From Unio delphinus (lineage: Eukaryota; Mollusca; Bivalvia; Unionida; Unionidae): a stretch of 64,000 nucleotides of DNA. Below are positions 58,440 through 64,000 of this stretch, piece by piece. Position numbers and translations under genes: made by a program. Under the pieces are notes generated by a model. It was not told the DNA's origin and did not search any database. It saw only the letters and a list, made by a program, of their open reading frames with translations. Position 1 is the stretch's first letter; each line of letters opens with the position of its first letter. The DNA is taken from the NCBI GenBank assembly GCA_029339505.1, contig JAQISU010000169.1, positions 3,712,001-3,776,000 on the forward strand. The letters run 5' to 3'.

Positions 58440-58800
58440 TGGAACACATGTATAAAATCAAATTATGATGTACACTGAACAAATGTATATGCTATCCCCT
58501 CCCCATGTGGTAAATTGATAATGGAAATAATAAGTTCACTAGTGGAATCTCATTTGATCAGACGTGATAAGCTGACGATATTGATTTCTAATACGTATTG
58601 TTTAATGTGAGGTTTCAATTACTTCATTTTGGGATTAATTATTTTTTGTGTGTATTTATTTGTTGCAGACGATGTTTTATGATAACATCGAGATCTAGCT
58701 TTGAGTTAAATATCCATTTATGAGAGCGAAATTTCATCTATTAATTTCGATGTTTAACGCACCTAGTAATTTAGTTATTTGTAGGATTAAAGATGTAAAG
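58440..58800. other. Segmental duplication block upstream of GR2
   Basis: Counterpart of 12240-12600, with shared order of short conserved segments at clearly lower identity than within the receptor exons. Confidence 0.7.
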
Positions 58801-61560
58801 TTATACACGTCAATTTCTGTTTCATCTCGTATATGAAATATATTTGATCCCGAGTGAAAGAGAAAAGCCGTAGAAAGCGATAATGGCGGACAAATAATAA
58901 TGTCTACTTTTTATGTCTGTGTAACGGCTGGCTCGGTATCAAGGGTTATTAGCACAATATCGCACAAGCCCTGGTCAGAGGTATTGCGCAACTTGGAAAA
59001 ACAACACTCGAAACCGCTTCCCGCTAATTCTCGTTATCTAAAGGAATGACCTCTACGGTGTAATTTGCCCGGTGAGCATGGATATGGTAATCTGAGATGG
59101 TATCTTGAACAAAGACAACACACGAGCCCCCGTAAAGATAAAAAAGGATTTAATTAAAATACAATCAAGAGAAGAATGACACAGTAAATTACAAGTTTCT
59201 TTCCTTCTGAATATTCTTCGTTCAGAAGCACTTCAAAACCGAAGCTTTAAAATAATGTATACATTAATTAAAAATTCAAAACACTAATAAAATAAATGAA
59301 TTTAGCCGTTAATAGCTGATAGTAAATTTCATCACGAAATCGAGTGTTCATTAACATCGGACTGCTTGGGAAATTTACAATGACCTTGTTCGTCGACTGT
59401 TTTTTTCCTTCTGCGTGCGTCACGACTTTAGCTTGCCCTTTGATTGAACGTGGGATTTCACAACTCTGACTTCTGACTTCTTTTCCCTCTTTTTGAATAT
59501 CGACTTCCTCGCTAATTCTCACTCTTTCTTCAAACAAACTATTTTCCTTTAAAAAGAAAAGGGTAAAACGCCCTAAGTATCTTGTTATGCTTTAAGAGTT
59601 GAGATTGTCCGTCCATCTTTCTGGTTCGAACAATCAGATCTTACTATCAGTGTTAACTTTTATACGGCTAACAAATACTACACAAGTCTTCAGATCAATA
59701 GAGCTATACTGCTAATTATCAACATCAGAATTTGGGAAAGTCACATATATTCCCGTAAATCATTACGTAAGTGAGGAAATATATCATAACACACAATCCA
59801 TATTCACTAATATGATAAATTCAAAATTAATGTAGCACTTTCCGATCATAAATGTACACAGCGGGTTTTCTACACCACCCATTAACCTACCTAAGTATAT
59901 AAGATGAAAATGCTAATTCAGAATTCAAAAGTACATTATTAAATCAATGTAATACTGAACTATTCATATCATAGTATCAATACATCATGCATCTATAACA
60001 AAGAAAACATCACAAAAATTACATCATGATAAATGTGAATTTGAGTTAAATACCTTATGTTTTTGGCGTCTTACAATCGTTCCAAATTCAGTTTTTCCCT
60101 GGAACCCAATATTTTTTACGAACGTCCTTTCATAAAGTCCGCTCGGAGTCCTGGTAATTACTTCTACCTTTGGTTCTCTCTTGCAGAGAAGTTTTTAGAC
60201 TAATTCAAACTCATAAGCTCAGAGAATATATTTCCCCGATTCTAGGGTTCGACCCAACCCTCTCCTTCTACATTTGACCAATCGGAATAAATGCTATTCC
60301 TACGGACATTTGGGAAACCGTCTATCAAGATGCCAAAAAATTCCACCTGGGTCGAAATATCACCCTACCATTTGTTTCAAATCACTTTGACAGCTTTACG
60401 TGAGAAATTCCCTCCTTTTAAGCGTGTCGAACACCCAGTCCGTTTTCACTATAAACAGTCTAACAGCATGACCCAGTTAGGTAAACATTCCTTTGTCCAA
60501 ACTCTACTCCAAGACAGTTAATTGTCGTCTAGACTAAGAATTAATTAATGAATTTCACTGGCGCAAAATTTGGCACTTGACAGTCTGTATAGATAAAGCC
60601 ACACAATAAATATCAAAACGTGTATATCTGAATGAAAGGTTAATATTTAAAAACGTTAACAATAAAATTTCTTTGCATAACATAACTGTGTATTTATCAT
60701 GCATGCCTCTTTATTTAAAGAATCGAAATTAAACAAACATCTTCCTTTTTAATGGAACCGAAATAATTTGGAGGAAAAACCCACCAGATTTTCTCTGTTA
60801 TGAATGTTTTTGATCATGTATTTAAAATTAAATTGTCTTTCGACACTGTAAATAATTTTCTGGTTTAAGTACAAAAATTCTAAATCGAAGTAACCAATAT
60901 TTTGCAAATGAGATAAACGTCTTTATTGAACATAACATCAGAATTTTCACTGATCTCCTATGAAGAGAGTTGTTCCAACATTTGAATAACCTTACTTTAA
61001 ATCTCATTATATCTCTAGGAACATTTGTGACAATTAACATGAAATACCCTTAACAGTGCATATCAGAAACATGTATTGAAATAATACCAACCTTTGCTAA
61101 AAGAGTTTATGGTGATTTTTTGGTGAATAATTGAAAGACAAACTAAAATTTCCTTCGGGGACGGGAATGTTCAGTTTAAATTAACACATATTAAAGTTTA
61201 CTGATATGTCAACAAATGATGTTATTAATTTTTTGTGTATTAGTTATAACTATTGTATTATCACGTTCATTTTTGGAATATTTTCTATGTAGTTTGGGTT
61301 TATGTAGTATAACGCAAATATGTTGTATTTGATTTGTGACTTAGCAAGAGATTTATAATGACAATATAAAGTTGCATGTTTAAGGAACGCTTAGTACCGT
61401 AGGATTCTTGTCGGGCACGATTCGGTTTACTTCTGAACTTGTGTATTGTTTTGTAATTATTGTGCCGATAAGGTACTCTATATAGCTTACCGTTTGTAAC
61501 GTCATTACGCTTTATCGAATATGTCCGTGTCAAAAATAGTACATGATGTTAGATGTAGTT
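58801..61560. other. Intergenic stretch
   Basis: Frames at 59268-59537 (-) and 60291-60521 (+) are open but show no domain, codon bias or splice context that would support them. Somewhat GC-richer than neighbours around 58920-59140. No gene is called. Confidence 0.4.
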
Positions 61561-61561
61561 T

Positions 61562-61745
61562 CAGCTGACCAGAGTGACCAGTGTGTAGAACTAAACCAAG
61601 TGACCGGAGTGACCAGCTGTAGAGCTGACCAGAGTGATCAGAGTTATCGGAATCGACGTGGTATCAGCTGCAGAGCTAACCATAGAAGTCGACGATAGCA
61701 GCTGTGCAGCTGGAGCATAGCAGCTCTAGAGCTGAATAAACAGTG
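61562..61745. repeat. Degenerate CAGCTG/GACCAGAGTGACCAG repeat cluster
   Basis: GCTGACCAGAGTGACCAG-type segments recur at least three times and CAGCTG or close variants recur about every 20-30 bp. GC content is higher than the flanks. Confidence 0.6.
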
Positions 61746-64000
61746 TTGCTTGTCGAGTAGCAGCTAATCGGGCGTTGCTGACCGAGCTTGGTGGGCGCTG
61801 ATTGCTCGATTGACCATTCAGGAATATTGGCGGCTTCAATGCCCAGTGTGACTGGTAGCCGATTGTGCTGGTGACGGAGTGTGTAACTCCATACACGTTA
61901 TATAGTTTAGCCGTGGGCTAATTTTTGGGGTTTGTGATACACAGTGTTTGTTTTGGGACTGTAAATATAATTTTTATATCTGTCTCTTTTTGTTTACATA
62001 TTTGCACTATTTGAGTGAATACATTTAACTATATAAGTAAAGTATTACATTGTTTACTAGTTGAGTAAAGTACATCATCCTTTTCGTTGTGAAGCTGCGG
62101 ATTATTTAACCCTTGTCTCTGTACTATGTAAGGTCATTTATATGTATTTTTATTATTAGGTCCGTGCGTTTTATGTTAATTGATCCAATATTTGGATCAT
62201 ATACTCATACATATTAATCATAATTATAATTCCTCATTTAAGACATTCGTCATTATTTACTTATCTTGTTACAATATGTGTTTGAGATTTTACATGGATA
62301 TCACACCTGCAAACAAAGCTGTCGTTGTATATTCACTGTACATTCATTTTATATTCGTTGTGCATTCCTTGTATATTTATTGTATATTCATTGTCTATCC
62401 ATTGTATATTTAAGTTAAAATACTTAAGTCATACGGAGATTAATATTCAGCTTCAATTTGTGCTTAAACTTTACATTCCAGACTATTTAATACGTACAAA
62501 GGGAGGAAAGATACAAAGTTCCAAAAGAGACGTTATTGTTTAAAAAATCATAACACGTGAATGTCAATGTTGTGGAAAGACAAGTTTGAACAACTTTGAA
62601 TGAAATGCAATCTGATGACTTTACCAACGATGAAAATAACATACTGAATAACAAACATAAACATTTTTGCAATATTTGGCAGATAAATAGAATCGCAAAA
62701 ACTAAATAAAAATTTGATCAGTCAGTAAATAAGATTAAATATTCTTAAAGTTAACCGAAAAAGACAAAATTAATCAGCAAATACGTTTGAATATTTTCAG
62801 GATCAAGACAATACAAAAGCAGCACGGTATATCTAGCACATCATTAATTGAAGAAAGAATTTTGTTGTGATCATGGTATTTGCACTGCATTCTCGTACAG
62901 TTCATGACACTAACATATGGCGATAAACATAAAAATTTAGTATATATATCCACATTCAAACAGTCATGGAACCAACTTTGAAAGGAAGCAATATTTTTAT
63001 TATTGCATTCAAATGGTGTTACAGTCATTACAAAAAGGAGTAATTATTTTTATTATCGTATTCATACCGAAGAGAATTAGCATTTTTTTGCTTCATCTTT
63101 TATACCTCGTTTAGATTGTTGGCATACTTTTTAGGGTGTCTACATGCAACTTGTGATTTTCGTAAAATTTATTATAGATATAAAATACAAAATAAAAATT
63201 AATTCACTAGAAAGTAACAATTAGGTCGTGTTAGTTGCAAACAAAATGTTCAATTAGCAGTGATCATATGAGATTTGAGAGCATGTATCGTACATTTCGA
63301 CTGCATAAGTATCTCAAAGGGGCCGATTTGCGCTCTCTTATACTTGTGTAATCTGCCGAGGTATTTGTGTTGCTATTCTAGTGCACAAGAATGCAATATT
63401 TAATGTATTATTGGATGCATTATCTGTATATGTACATTATTATTTTAGTGCAAACTTGGCAGTGAATATCTTATGACATTTAAATTCATGCACAACTTGG
63501 CATTCGCGCTCCTGAGTGTGTGACCATGTGTAGGTAAGTGTGTGGGTCAGCGCGCGACTCTTCATTAAAAGAAAATCAGGCCAAAATCAGCTCCACAATT
63601 GAAAATGATGGAAACAGCGGATATAAAATGTTACAGACAGCATATGACAAAATGTGCATTGGTCTATCTCATTTCTGTGATTATAACTCGACTTTCTACT
63701 ACGTGAGGTTCGATGCATCAAAGTGGTATGACATGACCGTGTCCTCTCAGTTCGGATTCCAGCTTTGAATGTAGTCTAAACAACCATTATGAAAGCAAAT
63801 ATACATAACTCTTGGAGATTAGTTCTTCGTCAGCTGTTCAGGAAGTGTGATCGCAAACGTTATTGAGAGTATCATCTCTTACGGCACGAACGACTTCCGG
63901 TCAAATAAATATATGTGAAGACGACACTATTCAAAGTCATTGCCTGTTTTATAGTGCTTCATGAATGTTTGATATGGATCCGATAGCAGATGTAGTTATC
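61746..64000. other. Intergenic stretch to the window end
   Basis: Contains a short degenerate TTGTATATTCA-type repeat at about 62325-62412. The open frame at 63538-63768 has no recognisable domain. Nothing else is supported. Confidence 0.4.

Noticed and set aside
58919..60540. LTR retrotransposon starting TGTAACGG
   Set aside because: No matching second LTR, polymerase or clear CA end was found.
63538..63768. Possible gene fragment near the right edge
   Set aside because: No domain, homology or splice support; 76 codons open by chance is plausible.

Overview
The window is from a multicellular animal. It has spliced genes with consensus GT-AG introns, tRNA-derived SINEs, LINEs, a solo LTR and very many (AT)n, (ATAC)n and (AC)n microsatellites. 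The gustatory-receptor-like genes and repeat style fit a lophotrochozoan, most likely a mollusc; the species is an inference and is not certain.

Host genes. Three spliced genes, all on the minus strand, can be reconstructed. Two are paralogous seven-transmembrane chemoreceptors of the gustatory receptor-like family: GR1 at 2949-8596 and GR2 at 36412-56652. Each has four exons of 340, 23, 30 and 36 codons joined by three phase-0 introns, giving 429 residues. The third is a four-exon Arf-family GTPase at 28158-31013 (187 residues). A decayed copy of Arf exon 2 at 14988-15163, and matching DNA upstream of both receptors (about 12240-12600 and 58440-58800), show that this is a duplicated region.

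Central find. Intron 2 of GR2 (37953-55309) is swollen by a 14,552-bp Polinton/adintovirus-type endogenous DNA virus (38793-53344). It has near-identical terminal inverted repeats of about 215 bp and a 5-bp target duplication (TCCTG). Left to right it carries: packaging ATPase (-), zinc-ribbon plus parvovirus-type phospholipase A2 (+), rve integrase (+), a PolB-like domain fused to an SF1 helicase (-), a Cys-rich protein (+), an HNH endonuclease (+), a small unknown protein (+), a 1.1-kb AATAAA-rich minisatellite, and then a morphogenesis block, all (+): coiled-coil protein, small basic protein, double-jelly-roll-type major capsid, hydrophobic internal protein, adenain-like protease, fibre-like coiled coil, membrane protein and minor capsid/vertex protein. 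Most genes have one or more stops or frame breaks, while four are open. Short perfect hairpins with 3-nt loops sit at or just after several gene ends, a possible RNA 3'-end signal.

Other mobile DNA. There is a solo LTR inserted in an (ATAC)n array (3529-4452), a 5'-truncated CR1/L2-like LINE (16136-19232), an antisense LINE 5' fragment (19255-20400), decayed LINE debris (about 10979-11970 and 24600-25910), a tRNA-derived SINE family (22724 and 53560), and a second tRNA-derived SINE family in which one copy is inserted in reverse orientation inside another (31823-32341). The rest is AT-rich non-coding sequence in which I see no supported gene.
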